Shown here piece by piece: positions 17,814 to 25,862 of a DNA stretch of 64,000 nucleotides (position 1 is its first letter; each line of letters opens with the position of its first letter). The DNA comes from Gammaproteobacteria bacterium (lineage in GTDB: Bacteria > Pseudomonadota > Gammaproteobacteria > Pseudomonadales > Azotimanducaceae): NCBI GenBank assembly GCA_009846005.1, contig VXYL01000016.1:194131-258130 (forward strand). Reading direction: 5' to 3'. The notes under the pieces were generated by a model. That model ran no database searches and was not told the DNA's origin. It was given only the letters and a program-made list of their open reading frames with translations. The position numbers and the translations under genes are program-made.

Positions 17814-19448
17814 TTAATTAACCATGGGCATGCCCGGCAGCCGGGTTTCCTCGGAAACACCCCCGGAAACGCCTGCAGAAACTCCGCGAAACTGAGGTTG
17901 CAGTGCCGGTTCGATGACTTCGCCGTCCCGGCTGACGAATGCGAAGCCATCGTCCTCGACCGTGATGTGGAAGGCACCGTGGTGCAACAGCCGGTGATGC
18001 GCGCTGCACAATAGAACGAGGTTATCCAGCCGCGTCTCGCCGCCGTCGATCCAGTGCTCTACATGATGCGCCTCGACGTAGCGCTGGTGCGGACAGCCGG
18101 GGAAGCGGCAGCGGTTGTGGTCGCGCAGCCTCAAGGCGCGTACCAGCGGTGCCGGCACGATGCGACGCCGGCGTTCGTAGTTCAGCAGGTTGCCTTCGGC
18201 ATCCTCGATGAACTCCGTGAGGTCGGCATCGCAGGCGATCTGGCGGGCGTCCTCTTCGTCGATGCCCCAGTCCGGGTCGACGTGGTAGCGGGCACCGCCC
18301 TCTGCCGCCCGCTCGGCGAGCTCGTTGCGGTCGATGGTGAGTACGACCTCGTAGCGCTGGCCGGCGCGCCGATGCCGGGGACCGGGGCCGTTGGCTAGGT
18401 AGTGTTCGGCCACGTCCACGAGCGCGTCGGCATAGCGTTGTCGGGTGTTCGAGAGGTCGAACACCAGAGAGGCCGGCAGGTCGTCCGATTCGGCAACATC
18501 GTCGGCGCAATCCGCCAGGCCTTCTGTTTCCGCGGAAACGTAGCCGAGGCCGTCGGCCACGGCGGGTTGCGTCGCCGCGGAGCCGTCCGGGGATTGCCCG
18601 TTCGCCGCGACCGGAACTAACGCCGAACCGTTCGTCTCCTGCTTCGCTGCCTGCTCCTGTGCCGTCGGCTCGGCGACGTGTCCGGTATCCGCTGTTTCGC
18701 CACCTACCCATTCCGCATCCGGCACTTCGGCATCCTTGGTCAGGGCAGCGGCCCCGCCATTTCCCGGCAGCAGGGACTCGAAGTACGCCTCCCGTTCGTC
18801 CTTCCGGGCGTCGACGACCTTCTGAAGCGCGTTGATCACGAGTGCGCCCCGCTCGGCGGGCACCTTCGCGGTGACCACCAGCATGCCGTCCTCGTAGTGC
18901 CAGCTTAGGCCCCGCCGCTGCTCGCTCGGGACCCGTTGCACGTCGCTCCGGTCGACCCGTTCGTAGGTTCTGACCAGACTCTCAAGCTGCGCCGCGCTGC
19001 TGCGTCCGGCGATGTCCAGCAGCACCGCCTCGGTATCCCGAGTCGCCATCCGGGTGACGGCGCGCACCTTGGAGTAGCTCAGGACCCCGTCGCGAAACGC
19101 CGCGTCGATGCGCGGCAACCGGGCGAGCGCCCGTCCGATGCGGATGCGCTCCCGGGCGGCGCAGGGCCCCAGCCCGCAGCGGTGGTCCAGCCAGTTGCCA
19201 AGATTGCAGTACCCGCGTTCGTTCCAGCCACGCCTACGGTCCATGGCGGCGACGAGTTTGATGAAGCGCCAGTCGGCGAGGTTGATGTGGGCGGCCATGT
19301 CGGTGACGGCGCGACGCAGTTCGGCGGGGTCGTCGGGGATGAAGTCGAACTCCGGGGCTTGTTCGAGGATGGAATAGTCGGCTTCTGCGGGAATGAACTC
19401 GGCGTATTGCACAGTTTCTTCGGAGGGTTGAAACATCGTTGTGACCAT
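17814..19448 (-). CDS. DUF222 (13E12-type) protein with C-terminal HNH endonuclease
   Basis: The 544-residue protein has an N-terminal DUF222 region (about 30-300, DMAAHINLADWRFIKLVAAM, GVLSYSKVRAVTRMA). A low-complexity linker of variable composition follows at about 245-335. The HNH nuclease sits at about 444-490, with CRFPGCPHQRYVEAHHVEHW and LDNLVLLCSAHHRLLHHGAF supplying the H-N-H metal-finger residues. Such proteins are common as multicopy families and sit in mobile or intron-like contexts in some genomes; their biological role is unsettled. A CTG-N10-CAG LexA-type box lies 22-37 bases upstream of the start, so SOS control is likely. No good ribosome site precedes the ATG; a second ATG lies four codons on. 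Confidence 0.9.
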   Translation of the reverse strand: MVTTMFQPSEETVQYAEFIPAEADYSILEQAPEFDFIPDDPAELRRAVTDMAAHINLADWRFIKLVAAMDRRRGWNERGYCNLGNWLDHRCGLGPCAARERIRIGRALARLPRIDAAFRDGVLSYSKVRAVTRMATRDTEAVLLDIAGRSSAAQLESLVRTYERVDRSDVQRVPSEQRRGLSWHYEDGMLVVTAKVPAERGALVINALQKVVDARKDEREAYFESLLPGNGGAAALTKDAEVPDAEWVGGETADTGHVAEPTAQEQAAKQETNGSALVPVAANGQSPDGSAATQPAVADGLGYVSAETEGLADCADDVAESDDLPASLVFDLSNTRQRYADALVDVAEHYLANGPGPRHRRAGQRYEVVLTIDRNELAERAAEGGARYHVDPDWGIDEEDARQIACDADLTEFIEDAEGNLLNYERRRRIVPAPLVRALRLRDHNRCRFPGCPHQRYVEAHHVEHWIDGGETRLDNLVLLCSAHHRLLHHGAFHITVEDDGFAFVSRDGEVIEPALQPQFRGVSAGVSGGVSEETRLPGMPMVN

Positions 19449-19466
19449 CGAGGAGTGTCGCGATAG

Positions 19467-19488
19467 ATACTGTATATAATATCAGTAT
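19467..19488 (-). promoter_or_regulatory. Putative LexA (SOS) box upstream of the DUF222/HNH gene
   Basis: The core CTGTATATAATATCAG (19470-19485) matches the gammaproteobacterial LexA pattern CTG-N10-CAG with an AT-rich centre. It differs from CTGT-N8-ACAG at one base. Flanking bases extend the dyad to ATACTG and CAGTAT. On the minus strand the box contains TATTAT and TATATA, so it would overlap the -10 region of the HNH gene promoter, the usual place for LexA repression. It ends 19 bases before the start codon. Confidence 0.72.
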
Positions 19489-19674
19489 TTGTGACGCTTG
19501 TCGTTGTTTTATATGAAAATATTTCCGCCACCGGCATCGTGGGATGTTCGCGCTGCACTACTCGGCGACGGATAGACGAAGAGGGCCAACGTGCGTTGCG
19601 CGCGAAAAAAGCCAATGGGTGCAGGATCGATGACGGCGGCGTGAAGACTACGTTCGTCGAGGTGCTGCCATCGC

Positions 19675-21228
19675 TCACGGTCGGTAACTAGGCCCGCTCC
19701 CCGGCCCCAATTGTGTCTGAACGACCTTCCACGCGTCGTCAATGAAGTCCACCAAGAGCGGCCGTGTGTCCCGAGGGTCGATGAGCTCCTCGATGCCGAA
19801 GGCATGGGCGTTGCGGAACGGCGACGAGATGGCCTGCAAGCGAGCCTCGATCTCCTGACGACGCGCCTCGGGGTCCGGGGCGTTCTCGATATCGCGTTTG
19901 TAGGCAATGGCGGTGCCGCCCTCGATGTGCATCGAGCCGCCGTGGGTGGAAGGCCAGCAGTAGCGCCGGTAGAGGCCGTCGCCGCCGCGTTGGTGCAAGC
20001 CGCCGGCCACGCCGTATAGCTGGCGGAGTACGAAACAGATGTATGGCGTCTTGCTCTGGGTGAGCGTCGTGACCACCCGCGCACCGGCCCGGACGATGCC
20101 AAGTTCCTCCTGGGCGCGGCCCACCGAGAAGCCCGGTTCGTCGGCGAAATAGACCAGCGGCAAGTGGAAGGTGTCGCACAGTTCGATCAGGCGAATGGTC
20201 TTCTCGCCGGTGGCGATGTCCATGGAACCGCCGTTGTACTTCGGATGGTTCGCCATGACGCCGACCGGGTGGCCGTTGACGCGGGCGAGGCCGGTGACGC
20301 GGGCGCGGCCGTAGTAGGGACCGATCTCGAAGAAGCTGTCCTTGTCGAGTACGGCATCGAGGATTGCCCGAGGGTCGTAGATTCGCCGCCGGTTGCGCGG
20401 GATGGCGGTGATCAGCGACTCGGCGCGTCGCTGCGGGTCGTCGTCGGGCTCGGTCACGGGGGGCGCTTCCCAGACGTTGGCCGGGAGGTAGGAGAGGAAA
20501 CGGCGGATCTGGCGGATGGCATCCGGTTCGTCTTCGGCGAGGTTCATGATGACGCCGTTCTTGACCTGGATGCGTTCGTCGCCCAAGTCCTCCTTTGTGA
20601 TCACTTGCCCCGTCGCTTGCTCGACCACCTTGGGTCCGGCCACGAACACCTGGCTGGTGTTGCGAACCATCACGTTGAAATGGCACATGCACGCCTGCAC
20701 GGCGGGCAGTCCTGCCACGGATCCGAGCACCGCGGACACCACGGGGACGAACTGCAGCAACTCGGCGGAGAGATTCGTGCCCGCATTGCCCGGCAGGTAG
20801 GTTCGGCCCATCTTCTCGAAGGTCTTGACGCTACCACCGGTGGCGTCGAGGAGCCGTACGTAGGGGATGCGGGCTTGCAGCGCGAACCGTTCCGCGAAGC
20901 CGCCCTTGTTCCCGACGGCCGCGTCTGCCGAACCGCCGCGGATGGTGAAATCGCCGCCGGATACCGCGACCTTGCGACCGTCGATGCGAACGGTGCCCAC
21001 AACCGAGTTCGCGGGCTTTAGCCCAACGACGGTGTCGTCTTCCCATTGCGCGGTGCCGGCAATGGTGCCGACTTCGTGAAACGTGCCGGGATCTTCGAGA
21101 AGCCCGATCCGCTCACGAACCGTCAGCCGGCCCCGGGAGTGGTGGAAGGCGACGCTGTCCGCGCCGCCCATCTCGTTGGCGAACTCGGTCTGCTCGCGGA
21201 GTTCGTCGACCTCCTTCTCCCAACTCAT
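19675..21228 (-). CDS. Acyl-CoA carboxylase carboxyltransferase (beta) subunit
   Basis: This 517-residue biotin-dependent carboxyltransferase is of the propionyl-/methylcrotonyl-CoA carboxylase beta class. It begins MSWEKEVDELREQTEFA, and ATG 21228 is preceded by GGGAG; an upstream open frame to 21342 only translates a REPIN. The N-terminal half contains GRLTVRERIGLLEDPGTFHE and an oxyanion-hole glycine region (VSGGDFTIRGGSADAAVGNK). The C-terminal half contains FFEIGPYYGRARVTGLARVN, VGVMANHPKYNGGSMDIATG and GGLHQRGGDGLYRRY. No biotin carboxylase or biotin carrier gene is in the window, so the partner must be elsewhere. The acyl-CoA substrate is not certain. Confidence 0.9.
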   Translation of the reverse strand: MSWEKEVDELREQTEFANEMGGADSVAFHHSRGRLTVRERIGLLEDPGTFHEVGTIAGTAQWEDDTVVGLKPANSVVGTVRIDGRKVAVSGGDFTIRGGSADAAVGNKGGFAERFALQARIPYVRLLDATGGSVKTFEKMGRTYLPGNAGTNLSAELLQFVPVVSAVLGSVAGLPAVQACMCHFNVMVRNTSQVFVAGPKVVEQATGQVITKEDLGDERIQVKNGVIMNLAEDEPDAIRQIRRFLSYLPANVWEAPPVTEPDDDPQRRAESLITAIPRNRRRIYDPRAILDAVLDKDSFFEIGPYYGRARVTGLARVNGHPVGVMANHPKYNGGSMDIATGEKTIRLIELCDTFHLPLVYFADEPGFSVGRAQEELGIVRAGARVVTTLTQSKTPYICFVLRQLYGVAGGLHQRGGDGLYRRYCWPSTHGGSMHIEGGTAIAYKRDIENAPDPEARRQEIEARLQAISSPFRNAHAFGIEELIDPRDTRPLLVDFIDDAWKVVQTQLGPGSGPSYRP

Positions 21229-21267
21229 GGGATTGCTCCCGCCCCTACGCATTCGCGCGGGGAAACG

Positions 21268-21355
21268 CGTAGGGGCGGGGCTTGTCCCCGCCCGCGTCCG
21301 CTCGAAACACCCGATGCCATGCCCGTCTGCAGGCGACCACAAGGGTCGCCCCTAC
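21268..21355. repeat. REPIN: two inverted GTAG-hairpin units (locus R2)
   Basis: Unit 1 (21268-21293, plus orientation) is CGTAG, stem GGGCGGGG, loop CTTGT, stem CCCCGCCC. Unit 2 (about 21332-21355, inverted) has stem GGCGACC, loop ACAAG, stem GGTCGCC, then CCTACG. A lone half end, CCCCTACG, sits at 21242-21249. The element fills the gap between the FMN oxidoreductase and the carboxyltransferase gene. The TAG stop of the oxidoreductase is inside the head of unit 2. Confidence 0.9.
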
Positions 21356-22497
21356 GCGGCGTCGTCGTCCATGAATCCGTTCAACCGCTCGGTGGCTTCC
21401 AGGAAGTCCTCCATGAAGTCGTAGACCACCTGCCGCGCGGACTGCACCTGGTTCATGAGTCCCACGGCCTGGCCCACGAAGTAGGTCGTCAACTGCTTGG
21501 CGCCGGGATGGCCGGTCTCGGCGAGGCGCGCGATCTTGCCGAGCGCGGGTTCGCTGATGAGCTGCTGCAGCGGCATCGGCAGCGGATTGGGTGCCTCCTC
21601 CGAATGCCAGGCGTCGGTCCACGGCGAACGCAGTTGGCGGGTGTACTTGCCGGTGCGGCTTCGCGAGCGAACGGTCTGGCGTGAACTGGCAGCCAGGAAC
21701 TTCTCCTTGACCGCCGGTGCGGTTTCCGCTTCCGCGGTGGTGAGCCACACCGAGCCGGTCCATGCCCCGTGAGCGCCCATGGCCATCACGGCCGCCATCT
21801 GCCGGCCCGTCGCGATGCCGCCGGCGGCGAGAATCGGAATCTCGCCGTAGGGCTTGGTCGCCTCGATCACCTCGGGGATCAACACCAGCGTCGAGACCTC
21901 GCCGCAGTGGCCGCCGGCTTCGGTTCCCGACACGACCAGGATGTCGGTGCCGGCCTCGGCATGCTTGATGGCGTGCTCCCGGGCACCGCATAGCGCGGCG
22001 ACGGGTACGCCCTCGCGCCGGCCGCGCTCGAGCATGAACGGCGGCGGGACGCCCAGCGCGTTGGCGACGAGCTTGATCGGATGCGAGAAGGCCGCATCGA
22101 GCACGATGGACGCGCCTTTCTCGCGCATGTTGTCACCCACGCCGCCCCGGGGTTGTTCGACGTAAAGGTCGTCGGTGGGAATGTCGTACTGCGCGAGCAG
22201 GTTGCGCACGTACTCCTTGTGTTCCGGCGGGATCCGGGCGCGGATCTCTTCCGCGGCCAGCGCTTCTTCCTTGCTGTCGAGGCTGGTTGGTACGAGCAGG
22301 TCGATGCCGTACGGCTTGCCGTTGACCTGGTCGTCGATCCACGACAACTCGATGTCGAGCGTCTCCGGCGAGTGGCCGACGGCGCCGAGCACGCCGAATC
22401 CGCCGGCGTTGCTCACCGCGGCGACGACATCGCGGCAATGGCTGAAGGCCACGAGCGGGAACTCGCAGCCGAGCATGTCACATATGGGTGACTTCAC
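21352..22497 (-). CDS. Nitronate monooxygenase-like FMN oxidoreductase
   Basis: The 381-residue protein is of the NPD/2-nitropropane dioxygenase TIM-barrel class. It starts ICDMLGCEFPLVAFSHCRDV and continues with AVSNAGGFGVLGAVGH. The phosphate-binding region is ILVVSGTEAGGHCGEVSTLV then IPILAAGGIATGRQMAAVMA and MGAHGAWTGSVWL, typical for FMN binding. GTG 22497 follows a strong GGGGGGAAG site, so it is preferred over the TTG 22512. The stop codon TAG lies in a REP unit head. It is divergent from the DsbA-like gene at 22567, with an inverted repeat between them. Substrate is unknown; members oxidise nitronates or reduce enoyl or quinone substrates. Confidence 0.87.
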   Translation of the reverse strand: MKSPICDMLGCEFPLVAFSHCRDVVAAVSNAGGFGVLGAVGHSPETLDIELSWIDDQVNGKPYGIDLLVPTSLDSKEEALAAEEIRARIPPEHKEYVRNLLAQYDIPTDDLYVEQPRGGVGDNMREKGASIVLDAAFSHPIKLVANALGVPPPFMLERGRREGVPVAALCGAREHAIKHAEAGTDILVVSGTEAGGHCGEVSTLVLIPEVIEATKPYGEIPILAAGGIATGRQMAAVMAMGAHGAWTGSVWLTTAEAETAPAVKEKFLAASSRQTVRSRSRTGKYTRQLRSPWTDAWHSEEAPNPLPMPLQQLISEPALGKIARLAETGHPGAKQLTTYFVGQAVGLMNQVQSARQVVYDFMEDFLEATERLNGFMDDDAA

Positions 22498-22528
22498 GAT
22501 TCTTCCCCCCAAGGAAATGCGTTGTTGT

Positions 22529-22548
22529 GGTTATTATGCCGAATAACC
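22529..22548. promoter_or_regulatory. Perfect inverted repeat between divergent genes, operator candidate
   Basis: GGTTATT (22529-22535) and AATAACC (22542-22548) form a perfect 7-bp dyad separated by six bases. It sits in the 69-base divergent region between the oxidoreductase start (22497) and the DsbA-like start (22567). TTATTAT inside it could act as a -10 element. The geometry fits a repressor operator serving both genes; no regulator gene is adjacent. Confidence 0.4.
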
Positions 22549-22566
22549 GGAGGCGGCCGCTGACCT

Positions 22567-23268
22567 GTGGAGACCCGCGCAGTGCACCCACTCGAAACCG
22601 ACAAGCCCCTTATCGTCTACATGGACGTCAAGAGCCCGTATGCCTACCTGGCCAAGGATCCGACCTGGCAGCTCGAGGATGACTTCGGCATCGCCATCGA
22701 CTGGCGGCCGCTGACACTCAACATCCCGAGCTTCCTCGGGTCGGCGAAGGTGAACAAGACGGGAAAGGTGGTCGAGGCCAACCGGACGCCGCGCCAGTGG
22801 CAGGGCGTGCGCTACGCCTACATGGACGCCAAACGCTATGCCCGGTTGAAGAACATGCTCATCTACGGCCCGCGCAAGATCTGGGACTCGTCGCTGGCCG
22901 GGATCGGGATGCTGTGGACCAAGCGCAGCGGCCGGGATGTGCTGAGACATTACATGGACATCGCCTACGAACGGTTTTGGCGACGGGATCTGGACATCGA
23001 AGATGAAACCGTGGTCGCCGGCGTGGTTGCCGAGGCGGGCGGAGACGAGCAAGGGTTCCTCACCTTCCTGCAAGGCGAAGGCCGCCGCGATCACGATGCC
23101 CTGCAGGCGCAACTGCACGATGCCGGGATCTTCGGCGTTCCGAGCTACGTGATCGGCGGTGAGATCTTCTTCGGGCGCGAACATCTGCCGGCGGTTCGCT
23201 GGCTTCTCGGCGGGCGGCAGGGGCCGCCGCCGGACGTGGCCTACGATCGGTTCGAGTCGCCGCCGTGA
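22567..23268 (+). CDS. DsbA-family / 2-hydroxychromene-2-carboxylate isomerase-like protein
   Basis: The 233-residue protein has the thioredoxin-like DSBA fold of the HCCA isomerase and kappa-class glutathione transferase group. The first strand leads to MDVKSPYAYLA, where the Ser replaces the CxxC active site of true DsbA. The C-terminal part has DAGIFGVPSYVIGGEIFFGR, containing the cis-Pro loop (GVPSYV), and ends EHLPAVRWLLGGRQ. It starts at GTG 22567; an internal GTG six codons on is possible. It overlaps the next gene by 4 bases, and that gene is a shorter paralogue. Likely glutathione-dependent isomerase or reductase activity in aromatic or xenobiotic breakdown. Confidence 0.85.
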   Translation: METRAVHPLETDKPLIVYMDVKSPYAYLAKDPTWQLEDDFGIAIDWRPLTLNIPSFLGSAKVNKTGKVVEANRTPRQWQGVRYAYMDAKRYARLKNMLIYGPRKIWDSSLAGIGMLWTKRSGRDVLRHYMDIAYERFWRRDLDIEDETVVAGVVAEAGGDEQGFLTFLQGEGRRDHDALQAQLHDAGIFGVPSYVIGGEIFFGREHLPAVRWLLGGRQGPPPDVAYDRFESPP

Positions 23269-23858
23269 TCGGTTTCGCGTTCGACTATGCCAGTACCGCG
23301 TCGTTGTTGGCCTTCGCGCCGACTTGCACCTTGGCGGACGAGCTGGGCGTCCCCATTGAGTGGTTGCCCATGCCCGGTGCTACCCGCCCTGTGGTTGGTG
23401 CCAACCGAAGCGATGAGTCCGTTTCCGAACGACACAGCCGCGTTCGCGCGGAATACGTCGCGATGGATGTGGCCCGTTACGCCCGTTGGCGGGGCATCGA
23501 GATCAACCGCGATGCGAACGGCGTCGACTCGGCCTTGGCCTGCGCGGGCGGCCTTTGGGCGGATCGACATGGTGTGGCGCGGGCCTACAACCAGCACGTT
23601 CTCACCGAGTTCTGGGCGGGTCGCCTGGACATCGAAGACGGGACGACTCTCAAGTCCGTGCTCGACGGGCTTGGCGCCCCGGGTTTCGACGACGAGAGCT
23701 TCGAAGCGCCACTGGCCGCGCACAAGGCGTCCGTCGAAGACCGCGGTGTGCACACGCTGCCAGCGTATCTAGTCGAGGAGCAGGTGTTCGTCGGTCGGGC
23801 CCACCTGCCGATGATCCGATGGATTTTGCAGGGCCGTGACGGCCCCGGACCCCTGTAG
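23265..23858 (+). CDS. Second DsbA/HCCA-isomerase-like protein, divergent paralogue
   Basis: This 197-residue protein starts at GTG 23265 inside the stop of the preceding gene (GTGA). It keeps the family ends (GFAFDYASTASLLAFAP, then HTLPAYLVEEQVFVGRAHLP and MIRWILQG) but lacks the conserved Ser-Pro motif at the first strand (ASTASL instead of KSPYAYL). The TLPAYL loop replaces GVPSYV. The two genes look like a tandem duplication. They may act as a heterodimer, or this copy may have lost catalysis. Confidence 0.78.
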   Translation: MIGFAFDYASTASLLAFAPTCTLADELGVPIEWLPMPGATRPVVGANRSDESVSERHSRVRAEYVAMDVARYARWRGIEINRDANGVDSALACAGGLWADRHGVARAYNQHVLTEFWAGRLDIEDGTTLKSVLDGLGAPGFDDESFEAPLAAHKASVEDRGVHTLPAYLVEEQVFVGRAHLPMIRWILQGRDGPGPL

Positions 23859-25855
23859 TGCGTCCGCTTAGAACACCCCGTAGGGGCGACCCTTGTGGTC
23901 GCCCGCGTTGTGGTCGCCCGCGTTGTGGTCGCCCGCGTTGTGGTCGTCCGAGAGACGCACGGCGTGTCGGTGCCTTTTCGGGCGGGGACAAGCCCCGCCC
24001 CTACGGGGCCGTCTTTGCGCTGGTGGCGGTGTTCGGATCCACCTTCGCCGTGGGCGGCGAGCCGAGCCACGGTTTCGCCTACTTCGGCGACCTGAAATAC
24101 CCGAAGGACATGGCCCGGTTCGACTACGCCAATCCGCATGCACCGAAGGGCGGCACGGTCCGGTTGCCGGCCATCGGGTCGTTCAACAACCTAAACCCCT
24201 ACGTTGACAAGGGCATCCTTCCCTACTACATGGACCCGCGCCTCGGCTCGGCGATTTACGACCCGCTGATGAAGGCCTCGGAAGACGAACTGGCGTCGTA
24301 CTACGGCGTGCTGGCCGAGAGCGTCGAAGTCGCCGACGACTACGGTTGGGTCACCTACACGCTGCGCGAGGGCGCGTACTGGCACGACGGGGTGCCGGTG
24401 ACCGTGGACGACGTCGTTTGGACGTTCGACATGCTCAAGACCGAGGCGTCGATCAGTTGGCGGAGCGCGTACCGGGAAATCGCCGCCCTCGAACGCGTGG
24501 GACCGCGTTCCTTCAGGTTCGTGTTCAGCGAGGACGCGGAAAAGACCCCGCATCTCATCGTCCAGACCACCGGATTCGCGACGCTTCCGAAGCACTATTG
24601 GGAGGACCGGGATTTCGGGGCGACCACTCTGGAGCCGCCGTTGGGCAATGGGGCTTATCGCATCGGCAGGATGGAGGCCGGCCAGAAGATCGCCTTCGAA
24701 CGGGTCGAGGACTACTGGGCCCGGGATCTCAATATCTCCGTCGGCCATTTCAACTTCGACCGCTTCGAGGCCATCTACTTCTTCGACGAGAACGTCATGC
24801 TCCAGGCGATGCGGGCCGGCGTCTTCGACTACTACCGGGACCAGAACGAGGCCACGTGGGCAACCGCCTACGACTTCGAGGGCTACCGCCAGGGCCTGTT
24901 CCGCAAGGAGGCCTACACGATGGGTCCGTCCTACGGCATGCACTACGGCGTCGTGCTGAACACGCGCCGCGAGCTGTTCAAGGACATCCGGATCCGGGAG
25001 GCGCTGACGCTCGCCTACAACTTCGAGTGGGCGAACCGGGTCTACTGGCACGACGGCATGGCGCGCAACAACAGCTACTTCATGCTGTCCGGCATGCAGG
25101 CCAAGGGGTTGCCGGGGAAAGCGGAACTCGAACTCTTGGCACCGTTTCGCGGCCAGGTTCCGGAGCGCGTGTTCACCCATTCCGTCGAGTTGCCGCAGAA
25201 CCGCCCGTTCGGCCGGAACCGCGAGGAACTGGAGAGGGCCCATGCATTGCTCGTCGATGCGGGCTGGGTGGTGCGGGACTTCGTACGGGTCAACGAAAAC
25301 ACCGGCGAGCCGTTGACGTTCGAATTCGCGGTGTCCTCGATCGCCCACGAACGGATGCTGGTTCCGTTCGTCGACAACCTGAAACGCCTCGGCATCCATG
25401 CTGTCCTGCGCAGGATGGAGAACAACCTCATGATCAACCGGCTTCGCACCTACGATTTCGACACGACGATCCGCAAGTTCTACACCTTCAAGATTCCGCA
25501 GCCGGCGCGGTTGCGCAGCCAGTTCACGTCCCGCTACGCCGACCCGCCGAACATGACCAACTACGCGGGCATCAAGGATCCCGTCGTCGACTACCTGGTC
25601 GAGAAGGTCATCGCCGCCACCACGGAAGAGGAGATGAACACCGCGGGGCAGGCGCTCGACCGGGTGCTGCTGTGGAGCTTCTACCTGATTCCGGAAGGCT
25701 ATCCGGTGGGGCGCAAGATCGTTTACTGGGACCGCTTCGGCCATCCGCCGCTGGGCGTCGAGCACATGAACTGGACGGGATTCCCGCACCTGTGGTGGTT
25801 GGACGCCGCCAAGAGCGCGCGGGTGGACGCGTGGCTTACCGGGCAGGGCGAGTAG
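23858..25855 (+). CDS. yejA: YejA-like peptide ABC transporter substrate-binding protein with repeat-derived N-terminus
   Basis: The 665-codon frame encodes a family 5 (SBP_bac_5) binding protein. It contains GDLKYPKDMARFDYANPHAP then KGGTVRLPAIGSFNNLNPYV, DEDELASYYGVLAESVEVAD and PLGNGAYRIG. Two permeases of the YejB/YejE type follow, so it is the YejA-type receptor for oligopeptides or microcin-like peptides. The first 50 codons are a translated REPIN, including CGRPR repeated three times and GGDKPRPYG. The hydrophobic signal core (AVFALVAVFGSTFAVGG) follows directly. No ATG, GTG or TTG lies in frame between 23858 and the signal core, so either translation starts at GTG 23858 or the signal peptide is damaged. 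Confidence 0.87.
   Translation: MRPLRTPRRGDPCGRPRCGRPRCGRPRCGRPRDARRVGAFSGGDKPRPYGAVFALVAVFGSTFAVGGEPSHGFAYFGDLKYPKDMARFDYANPHAPKGGTVRLPAIGSFNNLNPYVDKGILPYYMDPRLGSAIYDPLMKASEDELASYYGVLAESVEVADDYGWVTYTLREGAYWHDGVPVTVDDVVWTFDMLKTEASISWRSAYREIAALERVGPRSFRFVFSEDAEKTPHLIVQTTGFATLPKHYWEDRDFGATTLEPPLGNGAYRIGRMEAGQKIAFERVEDYWARDLNISVGHFNFDRFEAIYFFDENVMLQAMRAGVFDYYRDQNEATWATAYDFEGYRQGLFRKEAYTMGPSYGMHYGVVLNTRRELFKDIRIREALTLAYNFEWANRVYWHDGMARNNSYFMLSGMQAKGLPGKAELELLAPFRGQVPERVFTHSVELPQNRPFGRNREELERAHALLVDAGWVVRDFVRVNENTGEPLTFEFAVSSIAHERMLVPFVDNLKRLGIHAVLRRMENNLMINRLRTYDFDTTIRKFYTFKIPQPARLRSQFTSRYADPPNMTNYAGIKDPVVDYLVEKVIAATTEEEMNTAGQALDRVLLWSFYLIPEGYPVGRKIVYWDRFGHPPLGVEHMNWTGFPHLWWLDAAKSARVDAWLTGQGE
23879..24005. 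repeat. REPIN with expanded 15-bp tandem copies (locus R3)
   Basis: Unit 1 (23879-23904) is CGTAG, stem GGGCGACC, loop CTTGT, stem GGTCGCCC. It is followed by three copies of the 15-mer GCGTTGTGGTCGCCC (last copy with one change), a tandem expansion of the distal half-hairpin. The inverted unit GGGCGGGG, loop ACAAG, CCCCGCCC, CTACG closes it (about 23980-24005). The 15-base step keeps the yejA-like reading frame open. Confidence 0.9.
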
Positions 25856-25862
25856 TTCAGCG

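Noticed and set aside
19491..19691. 66-codon plus-strand frame between the HNH and carboxyltransferase genes
   Set aside because: It overlaps the carboxyltransferase gene end, lies next to the HNH promoter and has no family or ribosome site.
19675..21342. 555-residue version of the carboxyltransferase
   Set aside because: The extra 38 residues translate a REPIN; ATG 21228 has a GGGAG site and starts with the family's normal N-terminus.
23879..24005. Tandem 15-bp repeats as a possible CRISPR array
   Set aside because: The copies are directly adjacent without spacers and derive from the REP hairpin half; no cas gene is present.
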